DNA of 64,000 nucleotides from Polaromonas sp. (GCF_012927485.1 NZ_JABBPC010000012.1:1-64000); one strand, 5' to 3'. Positions 20,185-29,296 are shown, counted from the first letter of the stretch. Numbers and translations: made by a program. Notes: generated by a model from the sequence alone, not told the origin.

Positions 20185-21357
20185 ATGAAATGGACACAAG
20201 CGCGACGCGCCCAAAAAATGAACCCGTCGGTGATCCGCGAAATCCTGAAGGTTACCGAGAAACCCGGCATCATCAGCTTTGCTGGCGGACTTCCGTCGCC
20301 TAAAACGTTTCCAGTAAGCGCTTTCGCAGCGGCCTGCGAAAAAGTGCTGCGCGAAGACGCCCACGCTGCCTTGCAGTACGCGGCCAGCGAGGGCTATGCC
20401 ACCTTACGCGAGATGGTGGCAGCGGGTCTGCCCTGGAAAGTAGATCCTGCGCAAGTACTCATCACCACCGGCTCGCAGCAAGGGCTGGATCTGATCGCCA
20501 AAATACTGATCGACGAGGGCAGCCGCGTCTTGGTTGAAACGCCGACTTACCTGGGCGCCCTGCAAGCATTTACGCCCATGGAGCCGGAAATTGTCGGCGT
20601 AGCCAGCACCGACGAAGGCGTTGACTTGGCTGATTTGCGCGCCAAAGCCGCTGGCGCGCGGTTTTTTTACGTGCTGCCCAACTTTCAAAACCCCACTGGC
20701 CGTACGATGACCGAGGCGCACCGGGCAGCGCTCAGCGAACAAGCCGCGCAACTGGGCTTGCCGATGGTTGAAGACAACCCCTACGGAGACCTTTGGTTCG
20801 ATACGCCGCCGCCGCTTCCGCTGACGGCACGCAACCCCGAAGGCTGCGTCTACCTGGGCTCATTTTCAAAGGTGCTCGCACCCGGCCTACGGCTTGGTTT
20901 TATGGTGGCCCCGCCATCGCTTTATCCCAAGCTGCTACAGGCCAAGCAGGCGGCCGATCTGCACAGTCCAGGCTTTAACCAGCGCATGGTGGCCGAGGTG
21001 ATGAAGGACGGTTTTCTAGACCGCCACGTGCCCACCATACGCGCACTGTACAAGTCGCAGCGCGATGCCATGCTGGCCGCCATGAAGCGTGACATGCCCG
21101 AGGGTGTGGAATGGAACACCCCCGCCGGGGGCATGTTTTTGTGGGTGCGTTTGCCCGAAGGCATGAACGCTATCGACCTGCTGCCCAAGGCCGTGGAGCG
21201 CAATGTGGCCTTTGTCCCTGGCTGGGCGTTTTATGCGGACAAGGCCGACGCCCGCACGCTAAGGTTGTCTTTTGTCACCTCCAGCGTGGATCAAATCAAC
21301 TTCGGCATTGCTGCGCTGGCCGAAGCCATTCGTGAAATGCGGAAGGAAACGTCATGA
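20185..21357 (+). CDS. PLP-dependent aminotransferase (LysN/AadAT-like class I)
   Basis: 390-aa class I/II aminotransferase. The PLP lysine is K229 in GSFSKVLAPGLRLGF; an NFQNPTGRTM motif and a late FVTSSVDQI segment fit the 2-aminoadipate or aromatic/branched-chain aminotransferase group. Good Shine-Dalgarno (AAGGAAAATAA) before the ATG. Unlike the neighbouring regulator it has no DNA-binding domain. The stop overlaps the start of the PhzF gene by 4 bp. Substrate unknown. Confidence 0.88.
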   Translation: MKWTQARRAQKMNPSVIREILKVTEKPGIISFAGGLPSPKTFPVSAFAAACEKVLREDAHAALQYAASEGYATLREMVAAGLPWKVDPAQVLITTGSQQGLDLIAKILIDEGSRVLVETPTYLGALQAFTPMEPEIVGVASTDEGVDLADLRAKAAGARFFYVLPNFQNPTGRTMTEAHRAALSEQAAQLGLPMVEDNPYGDLWFDTPPPLPLTARNPEGCVYLGSFSKVLAPGLRLGFMVAPPSLYPKLLQAKQAADLHSPGFNQRMVAEVMKDGFLDRHVPTIRALYKSQRDAMLAAMKRDMPEGVEWNTPAGGMFLWVRLPEGMNAIDLLPKAVERNVAFVPGWAFYADKADARTLRLSFVTSSVDQINFGIAALAEAIREMRKETS

Positions 21358-22292
21358 AGCAACGCCCCTTTAAACAAGTCGACGTATTTACCGGAACGCC
21401 TTATCTCGGCAACCCGTTGGCCGTAGTCCTGGACGGTAGCGGTTTAGAGGACGAAGCCATGCAGCGCTTTGCACGTTGGACGAATTTGTCAGAAACCACG
21501 TTTTTGCTGCCGCCTACCGATGCATCGGCTGACTACCGGGTGCGGATCTTCACGCCCGGCGGCGAACTGCCTTTCGCCGGCCATCCCACGCTGGGCAGTT
21601 GTCACAGCTGGTTGCAGGCCGGCGGAAAGCCACACGCTAAAGACTTGATAGTGCAGGAATGCAAACTGGGCTTGGTAAGGATTCGCCGCGAGCCCCGTGA
21701 CATCGGGGGGCAACGCCTGACATTTGCAGCGCCGCCACTCAAGCGCTCGGCGCCCAGCCCCGTCTTGCTGGCGCAAATCGCGGGCGCTCTGGGTTTGAAA
21801 GCGTCCCAAATTCTAGCTGCGCAGCTGCTGGATAACGGACCCGTCTGGCTCGGCCTGCTGCTGGACAGCCCGGGAACCGTCCTGCGGCTGGCACCTAACC
21901 ACCTCGCCCTGCAGGCACTGCAAACCCACGTCGGTATTGCTGCCCTTTACGCCCCCTCGGAAACCCCCGCGCTGATCGCACGCGCCAACCGCGAAGCGCG
22001 CGCCTTCGACCCGCCCGGTCATTCAGCAGTAGCCGCCACGGGGATGCCTGACCTGGAAGTACGGGCATTCGTCGCCTCCACAAGTGTGTATGAAGACCCC
22101 GTAACCGGCAGCCTCAACGCCAGTCTGGCGCAGTGGCTGATGGCGGACGGACATCTCACTGAACGCTACGTAGCATCACAAGGCGCGTGCCTGGAGCGCG
22201 CAGGGCAGATTTACCTCACACGCGATGCGCAGGGCCAGGTTTGGGTCGGGGGTGAAGCGGTGACCTGCATTGACGGTGTGGTGACGCTATAA
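21354..22292 (+). CDS. PhzF family isomerase-like protein
   Basis: 312-aa protein of the PhzF fold (two-lobed, diaminopimelate-epimerase-like). N-terminal signature QVDVFTGTPYLGNPLAVVLDG, then ETTFLLPPT, GGELPFAGHPTLG and a late EDPVTGS motif. PhzF proteins catalyse isomerisation of trans-2,3-dihydro-3-hydroxyanthranilate, but most genomic members act on unknown substrates. No other phenazine genes are nearby, so a phenazine role is unlikely. Translationally coupled to the aminotransferase. Confidence 0.88.
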   Translation: MKQRPFKQVDVFTGTPYLGNPLAVVLDGSGLEDEAMQRFARWTNLSETTFLLPPTDASADYRVRIFTPGGELPFAGHPTLGSCHSWLQAGGKPHAKDLIVQECKLGLVRIRREPRDIGGQRLTFAAPPLKRSAPSPVLLAQIAGALGLKASQILAAQLLDNGPVWLGLLLDSPGTVLRLAPNHLALQALQTHVGIAALYAPSETPALIARANREARAFDPPGHSAVAATGMPDLEVRAFVASTSVYEDPVTGSLNASLAQWLMADGHLTERYVASQGACLERAGQIYLTRDAQGQVWVGGEAVTCIDGVVTL

Positions 22293-22304
22293 CCGATTGA
22301 AGTT

Positions 22305-23030
22305 ATGAAAGCTGCAGTCTTCTCACACGGCGTTTCCCTGCCGCTGACTTCTCAAGTCGACCACCTGGTGGTGGGGGCCGCCACTCTGGCCGAGGGGGTG
22401 CAGTGGTGTGAAGACGTGCTCGGGATCACGCCCGGGCTGGGTGGAGAGCACGCCTTGATGGGCACGCACAACCGCCTCCTTGAGGTGGCTACAGCCGCAT
22501 TTCCGCAGGCCTACCTGGAAGTGATTGCCATACATTCGGGCGCGCCTTGCGCCCGCCCTGAAGGCGCAAAACGCTGGTTTGATCTGGATGACGCGGCGTT
22601 GCAGGCGCAATTGGGAAAAACTGGCCCCCAACTGGTTCACTTTGTGGCCAGCACCCCCCAGGCGCAAGTCGGCGTGCGCGCGCTGGCCCGCCTGGGACTG
22701 GATCGCGGCGCGGTGCTGGCCGCCTCGCGCCCGACGTCGCAAGGCCTGCTGGCCTGGAAAATCACCGTCCGGGACGATGGGCAGCGACTCTTTTTCGGTG
22801 CGCTGCCAACGCTGATCGAATGGAGCGGCAAGCACCCCACGCAGAGCATGGCGCCGTCGGGTGTCAAGTTGCTGTCGCTACAGGCGCATCATCCGCGGCC
22901 CAACGCCTTGCATGCGGCCTATGAAGCCATCGGACTGACCGCTGTTGACGTGACCCAGAACCCACCCAATCTCATTGCCACATTGCAGACGCCGCGCGGC
23001 GTGGTCACGCTTGAATCCAACGGAATCTAA
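22305..23030 (+). CDS. VOC superfamily (glyoxalase-like domain) protein
   Basis: 241-aa protein with an N-terminal QVDHLVVGAATLAEGVQWCEDVLG segment typical of glyoxalase-like domain 3 in the vicinal-oxygen-chelate superfamily. The possible metal residue His is in DHLV. The reaction is unknown. It lies 12 bp after the PhzF gene, and the next gene begins at the base directly after its stop, so it belongs to the same operon. Confidence 0.8.
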   Translation: MKAAVFSHGVSLPLTSQVDHLVVGAATLAEGVQWCEDVLGITPGLGGEHALMGTHNRLLEVATAAFPQAYLEVIAIHSGAPCARPEGAKRWFDLDDAALQAQLGKTGPQLVHFVASTPQAQVGVRALARLGLDRGAVLAASRPTSQGLLAWKITVRDDGQRLFFGALPTLIEWSGKHPTQSMAPSGVKLLSLQAHHPRPNALHAAYEAIGLTAVDVTQNPPNLIATLQTPRGVVTLESNGI

Positions 23031-23999
23031 ATGCACCCAGCCCTGCCAAGCCTGAAGAAAATTGAGCAGGCGGCGCGTGTGGTGTACCGTGAATTTCAGG
23101 CGACGCCGCAGTACCGTTGGGGCCTGTCTTCGCAACGGCTCGGCACTGACTGCTGGATAAAACACGAGAACCACACCCCGGTCGGCGCATTCAAGATCCG
23201 CGGCGGACTCACCTACTTTGATGCGCTTGAACAATTGAATGCGTTGCCGACCGAAGTGATCAGCGCGACGCGTGGAAACCACGGCCAAAGCATAGGGTGG
23301 GCGGCGCGCGCACACGGCGTAGCTTGCACCATCGTGGTTCCCCTTGGCAATTCGCCAGAAAAAAATGCGGCCATGCGTGCGCTCGGCGCGACGCTGGTGG
23401 AGCATGGGCAGGACTTTCAGGAAAGTCGAGAGTTCGCCATGAAACTGGCCGCCGAGCGCGGCGCACACATGGTGCCCAGTTTCCACCCCGATTTGCTGCG
23501 CGGCGTAGCCACCTACTGGTGGGAATTCATGCAAGCGGTGCCGCAACTTGATGTCCTTTACGTGCCGATCGGCATGGGCTCAGGTGCCTGCGCAGCCATT
23601 GCCGCCAAGTTGGCGTTAAAGCGCACGGTGCGTATTGTCGGGGTGGTAAGCGCGCACGCCACCACGTACGCCGACTCGCTGGCAGCAGGCAAAGTGGTGG
23701 AAGCGCCGGTGACCACGCAACTGGCCGACGGCTTGGCCTGCCGCAGGGCGGACCAGGCGGCACTCGACATTCTTATCCCACACCTTGAGCGAATCGTGCA
23801 AGTGACCGACGACGAGGTCGCCCAAGCCATGCGCGACCTGTACGCCGACACCCACAACATAGCCGAAGGCGCGGGCGCCGCCAGCTTTGCCGCTGCCATG
23901 CAGGAGCGCCACTTACTGAAGGGACAGGTCGTCGGAACCACCTTGTGCGGCGGCAATGCAGACAGCGCCACGCTGGCAAAAGTACTGGCTGGCCGCTAA
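23031..23999 (+). CDS. threonine dehydratase-like PLP enzyme
   Basis: 322-aa fold-type II PLP enzyme. Schiff-base lysine K55 in VGAFKIRGG, substrate/PLP loop SATRGNHGQSIGWAA, and the glycine-rich phosphate loop VPIGMGSGACAAI. There is no C-terminal ACT regulatory domain, so it resembles catabolic TdcB-type or serine/threonine dehydratases. It starts immediately after the stop of the VOC gene. In context it may deaminate a hydroxy-amino acid made or imported by the operon. Confidence 0.87.
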   Translation: MHPALPSLKKIEQAARVVYREFQATPQYRWGLSSQRLGTDCWIKHENHTPVGAFKIRGGLTYFDALEQLNALPTEVISATRGNHGQSIGWAARAHGVACTIVVPLGNSPEKNAAMRALGATLVEHGQDFQESREFAMKLAAERGAHMVPSFHPDLLRGVATYWWEFMQAVPQLDVLYVPIGMGSGACAAIAAKLALKRTVRIVGVVSAHATTYADSLAAGKVVEAPVTTQLADGLACRRADQAALDILIPHLERIVQVTDDEVAQAMRDLYADTHNIAEGAGAASFAAAMQERHLLKGQVVGTTLCGGNADSATLAKVLAGR

Positions 24000-24164
24000 C
24001 CCCGGAAGCACCCGGCCGGCCATCTAAACCGGCGACAGCACCTGCAAGACCCTAGGGTTTCCGAGGGGGCATTTCGCCCCAAATAGGCGGTTCAATTTAG
24101 CCGTTTATTACCTAATGGTTTGAGTCAGCGCATAGAGTGAATACATGTTTTTCACAAGGCCTGA

Positions 24165-24563
24165 ATGTCAAAAATTATCCACAGCATGATCCGCGTGATG
24201 GACTTGGACCAGTCACTGAAGTTTTACGCGGACTGCTTTGCCCTGCAACCCGCTCACCGTCTGGATTTCCCAAGCTTCTCGCTGGTGTACCTGCGCAATG
24301 CAGAAAACGACGCCGAGATCGAACTCACCTGGAACCGCGGCCATACCGAGCCTTACACCCACGGCGACGGCTATGGCCACATTGGCGTGTGCGTGCCAGA
24401 TGTCGTGTCTGACCGTGACCGCCTGCTCGGCCTTGGCTACCACCCGCTGGACATCAAGGAATTCAAGGCCGACGACGACTCGCTGATCGCACGCTACTTT
24501 TTTATTCAAGATCCCGATGGCTACAAAGTGGAGGTACTCGAACGTCTCGGTCATTACCAGTGA
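24165..24563 (+). CDS. lactoylglutathione lyase (glyoxalase I) family protein
   Basis: 132-aa VOC protein closely resembling GloA. The four metal ligands expected for glyoxalase I are present: His6 (KIIHSMIRV), Glu in EIELTWNRG, His in GYGHIGV and Glu in GYKVEVLE. It would convert the methylglyoxal-glutathione hemithioacetal to S-lactoylglutathione in the cytoplasm. It is separated from the preceding operon by about 165 bp and probably transcribed alone. Confidence 0.86.
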   Translation: MSKIIHSMIRVMDLDQSLKFYADCFALQPAHRLDFPSFSLVYLRNAENDAEIELTWNRGHTEPYTHGDGYGHIGVCVPDVVSDRDRLLGLGYHPLDIKEFKADDDSLIARYFFIQDPDGYKVEVLERLGHYQ

Positions 24564-24634
24564 ACCCTTAAGGCTCTGGCACGCCTCACCTTACGTATCA
24601 CGCCATAGATTCAAACCAAGCACAGGAGACAACC

Positions 24635-25276
24635 ATGAAAGTCATACCCATTACCCTGAATCTAGGGGGTAACCCTGCCGTATCTGGCAGCTGCAGTGAA
24701 GACAGTGGAGAGGTGCCCAAACTGAAGCTGCCGCTGACGCGCCGAAGTCTGTTGCGCGGCAGCGGGTTTCTGTTGGGCACCCTGGCCACTGGCAGCCTCT
24801 TGAGCGCGCTGGCCCCTTCGCGCGCCTGGGCCGTGGAACTCAAAACACTGAACAGCGCCGAAGGCACCACGCTCATGAAGATGGGCCGTGTCCTGTATCC
24901 GCACAGCAAACTGCCGGATGCCGTGTACGCGTTGCTTGCCAAGGATCTGGATGATGCCGCGACAAAAGACAGCGCGACCGCCGCGCTGATGCATACCGGC
25001 ATAGCAGATCTCAATAAAGCCGCCGGAGGCGATTTCCCCAAAGCGTCCGCTGCCCGGCAACTCGCGGCCGTCAAGTCACTCGAAGGCACGCCGTTTTTTG
25101 CGGCTGTGCGTGGCAAATGCGTGACCTCGCTCTACGACAACGACATGGCCTTCGCCGTTTTCGGGTACCCCGGCTCGTCCTGGGAAAAAGGCGGCTACAT
25201 CACGCGTGGCTTTCAGGATATCAAGTGGTTGGCTGAGCCGACAAAAGAGGCCAGCCCGCCACCGTGGTTCGGCTGA
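24635..25276 (+). CDS. Tat-exported small subunit of GMC dehydrogenase (gluconate dehydrogenase subunit 3-like)
   Basis: 213-aa protein with a twin-arginine signal (LTRRSLLRGSGFLLG, R36-R37) and a cleavage-like AWA near residue 66. The mature part resembles gluconate 2-dehydrogenase subunit 3 (gamma), including an SLYDNDMAFAVFGYPGSSWEKGGYI segment. Strong Shine-Dalgarno CAGGAGACAACC before the ATG. It sits 48 bp upstream of the GMC oxidoreductase, which lacks its own signal, so the Tat signal likely carries the flavoprotein across as a complex. That is family knowledge plus inference. Confidence 0.82.
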   Translation: MKVIPITLNLGGNPAVSGSCSEDSGEVPKLKLPLTRRSLLRGSGFLLGTLATGSLLSALAPSRAWAVELKTLNSAEGTTLMKMGRVLYPHSKLPDAVYALLAKDLDDAATKDSATAALMHTGIADLNKAAGGDFPKASAARQLAAVKSLEGTPFFAAVRGKCVTSLYDNDMAFAVFGYPGSSWEKGGYITRGFQDIKWLAEPTKEASPPPWFG

Positions 25277-25324
25277 ACCCTCCTCCACCCAGTTTCCCCA
25301 CACATTTCCCACCAGGACACTACC

Positions 25325-26893
25325 ATGGCAAAAATTGAGAACAGCGACGACAGTGTTGTCGTGATCATCGGCTCAGGTGCAGGGGGCGGAACGCTGGCCC
25401 ACGAGCTGTGCACCAAAGGCGTCAAGGTCGTCGTACTGGAAGCCGGTGCGATGCAGTCGCAGGCCACCTACATTAACGACGAATGGAAATCCTTCAGCCA
25501 GCTGGCGTGGCTCGACAACCGGACCACATCGGGCAACTGGCGGGTTGCCAAAGACTTCCCAAATCTGCCCACCTGGATTTGCAAAACCGTGGGCGGCACC
25601 ACCACGCACTGGGCCGGTGCCTCGCTTCGCCTGCAGGAGCACGAATTCAGAGCCAAAACCCATTATGGCGAGCTCAAGGGCACCAATCTGTTGGACTGGC
25701 CCATCACGCTGCAGGAGTTGGAGCCCTACTACGCCAAAGCCGAAAACAAGATGGGCGTGACCCGCACCAATGGCATTCCGGGCCTGCCAGGCAATAACAA
25801 TTTCAAAGTTTTGTATGCGGGTGCCACAAAGCTGGGCTACAAAGAAGTGCACACCGGGAACATGGCGATCAACAGTGAGCCGCGCGATGACCGCGGTCGC
25901 TGTATGCAGTTAGGGTTCTGTTTTCAAGGCTGCAAGTCCGGCGCCAAATGGTCCACACTGTACGTTGAAATTCCCAAGGCCGAGGCGACCGGCAACCTCG
26001 ACCTGCGGCCCGAATCGCATGTCTCGCGCATCGAGCACAATGCCAGCGGCAAAGTAAGTGGCGTGGTTTACTTCGACAAAGACGGCAAAGAGCAACGCCA
26101 GAAAGCCCGCGTGGTCTGCGTCGCCGGCAACTCGATCGAAACGCCGCGGCTGCTGCTGCTGTCGGCCTCTCCGCAGTTTCCGAACGGTCTGGCCAATTCT
26201 TCGGGCCAGGTTGGCCGCAACTACATGCGTCACCTGACCGGCACGGTATATGGTGCCTTCAAGGACCCGGTGCATATGTACCGCGGCACCACCATGGCCG
26301 GCATCATTCGCGATGAAGCGGGGCACGACACCCGGCGCGGCTTTGTCGGCGGCTACGAGATGGAAACGGTGTCGCTGGGCGTGCCGTTCATGGCCGCGTT
26401 CCTGAACCCGGGTGGCTGGGGGACGGACTTCAGTTGGTGGATGGATCGCTACACGAACTTGGCCGGCATGTGGATAGTCGGCGAAGACATGCCGCGCGAA
26501 ACCAACCGCGTGACACTGAATGCGGCAGTCAAGGACAAATGGGGCAATGCCGTGCCGAATGTGCACTATGACGATCACGACAACGACCTTGCCATGCGCG
26601 ACCACGCCTTTACGCAAGGTGAGCGGGTCTACCAAGCGGCCGGCGCAATCAGGACCTTCCGCACGCCGCCCTACCCCTCCACCCACAATCTGGGTACCTG
26701 CCGGATGAGCGCCAATGCAGCAGACGGCGTCTGCAACAAGTGGGGACAGACGCATGACATCAATAACCTGTTTATCTCGGACGGCAGCCAGTTCACCACC
26801 GGCGGTGCCGAAAACCCAACGCTGACCATCGTAAGTCTCGCGATTCGGCAGGCCGACTACATCACCCGTCAAATGACAGAGAAAACAATTTGA
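25325..26893 (+). CDS. GMC family FAD-dependent dehydrogenase
   Basis: 522-aa flavoprotein with an N-terminal FAD-binding motif (IIGSGAGGGTLAHEL, about residues 15-29) and a C-terminal segment HNLGTCRMS, then NLFISDGSQFTTGGAENPT, that is typical of membrane-bound sugar or gluconate dehydrogenase large subunits. No signal peptide, consistent with Tat hitch-hiking on the small subunit upstream. A strong terminator follows. The usual third subunit, a multihaem cytochrome c, is not encoded next to it. Confidence 0.88.
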   Translation: MAKIENSDDSVVVIIGSGAGGGTLAHELCTKGVKVVVLEAGAMQSQATYINDEWKSFSQLAWLDNRTTSGNWRVAKDFPNLPTWICKTVGGTTTHWAGASLRLQEHEFRAKTHYGELKGTNLLDWPITLQELEPYYAKAENKMGVTRTNGIPGLPGNNNFKVLYAGATKLGYKEVHTGNMAINSEPRDDRGRCMQLGFCFQGCKSGAKWSTLYVEIPKAEATGNLDLRPESHVSRIEHNASGKVSGVVYFDKDGKEQRQKARVVCVAGNSIETPRLLLLSASPQFPNGLANSSGQVGRNYMRHLTGTVYGAFKDPVHMYRGTTMAGIIRDEAGHDTRRGFVGGYEMETVSLGVPFMAAFLNPGGWGTDFSWWMDRYTNLAGMWIVGEDMPRETNRVTLNAAVKDKWGNAVPNVHYDDHDNDLAMRDHAFTQGERVYQAAGAIRTFRTPPYPSTHNLGTCRMSANAADGVCNKWGQTHDINNLFISDGSQFTTGGAENPTLTIVSLAIRQADYITRQMTEKTI

Positions 26894-26905
26894 GGCATGC
26901 TCCGA

Positions 26906-26948
26906 GCTGAGGTGGCGGCGACAGGCGCTGCCACCTCAGCCTTTTTTT
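26906..26948 (+). terminator. rho-independent terminator after GMC dehydrogenase
   Basis: Perfect 11-bp stem GCTGAGGTGGC (26906-26916) and GCCACCTCAGC (26930-26940) with a 13-base loop, followed by CTTTTTTT. Closes the two-gene dehydrogenase operon. Confidence 0.9.
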
Positions 26949-26990
26949 GACCACGCGTTCCAGCCCGACTAGTCCGTCAAGGAATCCACC

Positions 26991-27329
26991 ATGTGTTATG
27001 TCTATGTGCATGCCGACCCGATCCAGTATGAAGCGCGAACGCGTTCTCTGAGGATCAATAACGTGGTCACCACGATCCGGCTGGAGAACCTGTTTTGGGA
27101 CGTGCTGGCAGAGATCGCCAGCCGCGAAGGCAAGACCACCAACCAGATGATCGCGACCTTGTACGAGGAACTGACCGCCCTGCGTGAAGACAACCCCAAC
27201 TTCACATCGTTTCTCCGCGTCTGCTGCCTGCGCTACCTCTCGCTGCCTCGGCTCGATGAATCGGCGCAAGAGCTGGCAGTCTTGCGCACCGCGCTGGCAC
27301 CCGCACGGCCGACCGCGCTGTCGCATTGA
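26991..27329 (+). CDS. ribbon-helix-helix domain protein
   Basis: 112-aa protein. Residues about 20-60 (RSLRINNVVTTIRLENLFWDVL, then IASREGKTTNQMIATLYEEL) look like the short-strand plus two-helix RHH fold of small DNA-binding or sulfotransferase-associated domains. It is followed by helical sequence. It lies downstream of the GMC terminator and upstream of the phosphatase gene. Target unknown. Confidence 0.7.
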   Translation: MCYVYVHADPIQYEARTRSLRINNVVTTIRLENLFWDVLAEIASREGKTTNQMIATLYEELTALREDNPNFTSFLRVCCLRYLSLPRLDESAQELAVLRTALAPARPTALSH

Positions 27330-27392
27330 GCCCTTCCTGACGCGTCGCCCGAGTGACAAGAGCCGTCGGACCATATGGTCTAAATTCGCCGA

Positions 27393-28061
27393 ATGGGAAT
27401 TCTTTATTTAGTACGCCACGGCCAGGCTTCGTTTGGCGCCAATGACTATGACGTCCTGAGCAGCACAGGGCGAGAGCAAAGTGTCCGCCTCGGCGAATAC
27501 TTCAAATACAAAGGCGTAAGCTTCGACGCGGCGCTGACGGGCTCGCTCAATAGGCAGATTCAAACTTTCGCCGGAATATGTCAGGGCATGGACACCACGC
27601 TGGACGCGCTGTCCTGGCCTGGGCTCAACGAATACGACAGTGAAGCGGTGATCGCCTCAGTCCATCCCCACAAACTGGAAAAAGCGAACGCGCCCGAGAT
27701 GTACCGGCACCACTTCCGCCTGCTGAAGGATGGTCTGGCCCAGTGGATGGCCGGCGTGGTCAGCCCCCATGGAATGCCGAGCTATACCGATTTTGTAGCG
27801 GGAGTCACCAGTGCGCTGGACCACGTACGCACCAGCTATGACGGCAATGTGCTGATCGTCTCCAGTGGCGGGCCGATCTCCACCGCCGTCGGTCAGGTGC
27901 TCAATACCAGCCCGGAAGCGACCATTGAGCTGAACATGGGCATCCGCAACAGCTCGGTGACAGAATTTGCGTTTACCCCAAAGCGCCACAGGCTGGTAAC
28001 CTACAACACGCTGCCGCATCTGGACGCGCCCGAGTACGCAAAATGGGTGACCTACGCCTGA
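27393..28061 (+). CDS. histidine phosphatase family protein
   Basis: 222-aa cytoplasmic protein of the phosphoglycerate-mutase-like superfamily. The N-terminal RHG motif is at residues 8-10 (LVRHGQASFG), and a late VSSGGPIS segment stands where the family normally has a catalytic GH, so the second histidine may be absent or displaced. Substrate unknown. The gene is 63 bp after the RHH gene and 57 bp before the Tgl-like gene. Confidence 0.82.
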   Translation: MGILYLVRHGQASFGANDYDVLSSTGREQSVRLGEYFKYKGVSFDAALTGSLNRQIQTFAGICQGMDTTLDALSWPGLNEYDSEAVIASVHPHKLEKANAPEMYRHHFRLLKDGLAQWMAGVVSPHGMPSYTDFVAGVTSALDHVRTSYDGNVLIVSSGGPISTAVGQVLNTSPEATIELNMGIRNSSVTEFAFTPKRHRLVTYNTLPHLDAPEYAKWVTYA

Positions 28062-28118
28062 GGCAAGCGCTGCCCTGACTTGCAGAATCGGCCACAAACA
28101 AAGATACTCTGCGGCACC

Positions 28119-29270
28119 ATGACCGCCATTCACCGCACACGCTCCCGCACGGGCGGCATTCGCCTACGCACCGTATCAACCGACGCGCTGACGGCGGCGA
28201 GCCACAGCTTCCTGGCGCAGCTGGAGCGGCTCGGTCTCACGCCAAATGTTGAAACGGCGGAAGGGCTTGAAGTCCCGATAGGCGACGTCGAAAAGAGCTT
28301 TCACCTGCGCGACGACCTCGCGCAAAGCTGGGCGCCCGGTGGCGACACCACCACTTTGACGGCTCGGCTGCGGTTGAACACGGAGCGCCGGTTGGACGAT
28401 CTGGAGCGGGAAATTTTGCTCGCCATGCTGCTGAGCCCGGTGGCGTTCGAGTTTCCGAGTCATGCCGAGCTGGCCGCCAGCGTACGCATACGCCGCAACA
28501 TCGTGGTGGCCGCACGCAAGACGTCGCTGGCTTTTCACACCACCGAGCTTGATCGACCGGAGGATTGCTGGACCTACGCCAAGGGAAGGGGCTTCACCGT
28601 ACGACCCGGCCATTCATTGATCGCCGCCCTGCAAAAAGCCACTCAGCCAGAATCCTCAGGCAAGCTGTACTCGTTTTCCTGCTACCGCGCCACGGAGTAC
28701 GTGATTTTGCTGGCGATTGCGCAAGAGCTCGCGCACTGCAACCCGGTTCTACTGGAAGGCTTGCAGCGCCAGTGGGAACACCGCGCCATCATGTCGGGAC
28801 AGTTTCATGACGTATTTTTGCGCGAATACGGTTCGATGGAAGCCCCGCTGCCGCCCAAATATTACGTGCCGGGTGATCGTCTGTGGTTTCGTAACCCGGA
28901 TGCGCACTCTTCCGACGTCTCCGGCTATGAGGGCTCCTGGGTGTTTTATCTGGGAGGCGGGCTGTTCACCAATTTCTGGCAACGCGAGCGACCCTACACC
29001 TTGACCGCTAAATGCCTTGAGCTGTTTCATTGGCGCCACGCGACCTATGTCGATGCGGGCGGTGAATTGCGCATTGATGAAGATATCGTCAAGGCACTCG
29101 TCCAGGCCTCGATGGCTGACCCGATCGAATTAGCGAAGATTCTGGAACTCATGCTGCGCCTGAGAGAGCCCCAAGGGGTGTACCAGTCGGGCGGCTGCAT
29201 AGACGCCTCTCGCGAATACCCCCGCTGGGTCTGCCCGGGCAGCGCCGACATGGTATTGCCGGCTGACTGA
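28119..29270 (+). CDS. homologue of Bacillus spore-coat transglutaminase Tgl
   Basis: 383 aa from the ATG at 28119 (the frame extends to 28080). Three stretches line up, from memory, with Bacillus subtilis Tgl: SPVAFEFPSHAELAASVRIR then RNIVVAARK; YSFSCYRATEYVILLAIAQE; and PGDRLWFRNPD followed by a GSWVFYLGGGLFT segment. The catalytic cysteine corresponds to Cys188 in FSCYR. The glutamates that assist it in Tgl (one directly before the Cys, one in GENVILLG) are replaced here by Ser residues. The protein is longer than Tgl (about 245 aa), with an N-terminal extension and a C-terminal tail. No signal peptide. Cysteine-dependent protein crosslinking or amidase chemistry is possible but unproven. 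Confidence 0.65.
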   Translation: MTAIHRTRSRTGGIRLRTVSTDALTAASHSFLAQLERLGLTPNVETAEGLEVPIGDVEKSFHLRDDLAQSWAPGGDTTTLTARLRLNTERRLDDLEREILLAMLLSPVAFEFPSHAELAASVRIRRNIVVAARKTSLAFHTTELDRPEDCWTYAKGRGFTVRPGHSLIAALQKATQPESSGKLYSFSCYRATEYVILLAIAQELAHCNPVLLEGLQRQWEHRAIMSGQFHDVFLREYGSMEAPLPPKYYVPGDRLWFRNPDAHSSDVSGYEGSWVFYLGGGLFTNFWQRERPYTLTAKCLELFHWRHATYVDAGGELRIDEDIVKALVQASMADPIELAKILELMLRLREPQGVYQSGGCIDASREYPRWVCPGSADMVLPAD

Positions 29271-29296
29271 TGCCACCTGGCGCGGTCCCGCAACGC

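Noticed and set aside
24001-24164. Terminator after the dehydratase gene
   Set aside because: GGGGC-ATTTC-GCCCC is a short stem with no U-tract.
24175-24183. DnaA box
   Set aside because: TTATCCACA lies inside the glyoxalase coding region and is explained by its codons.
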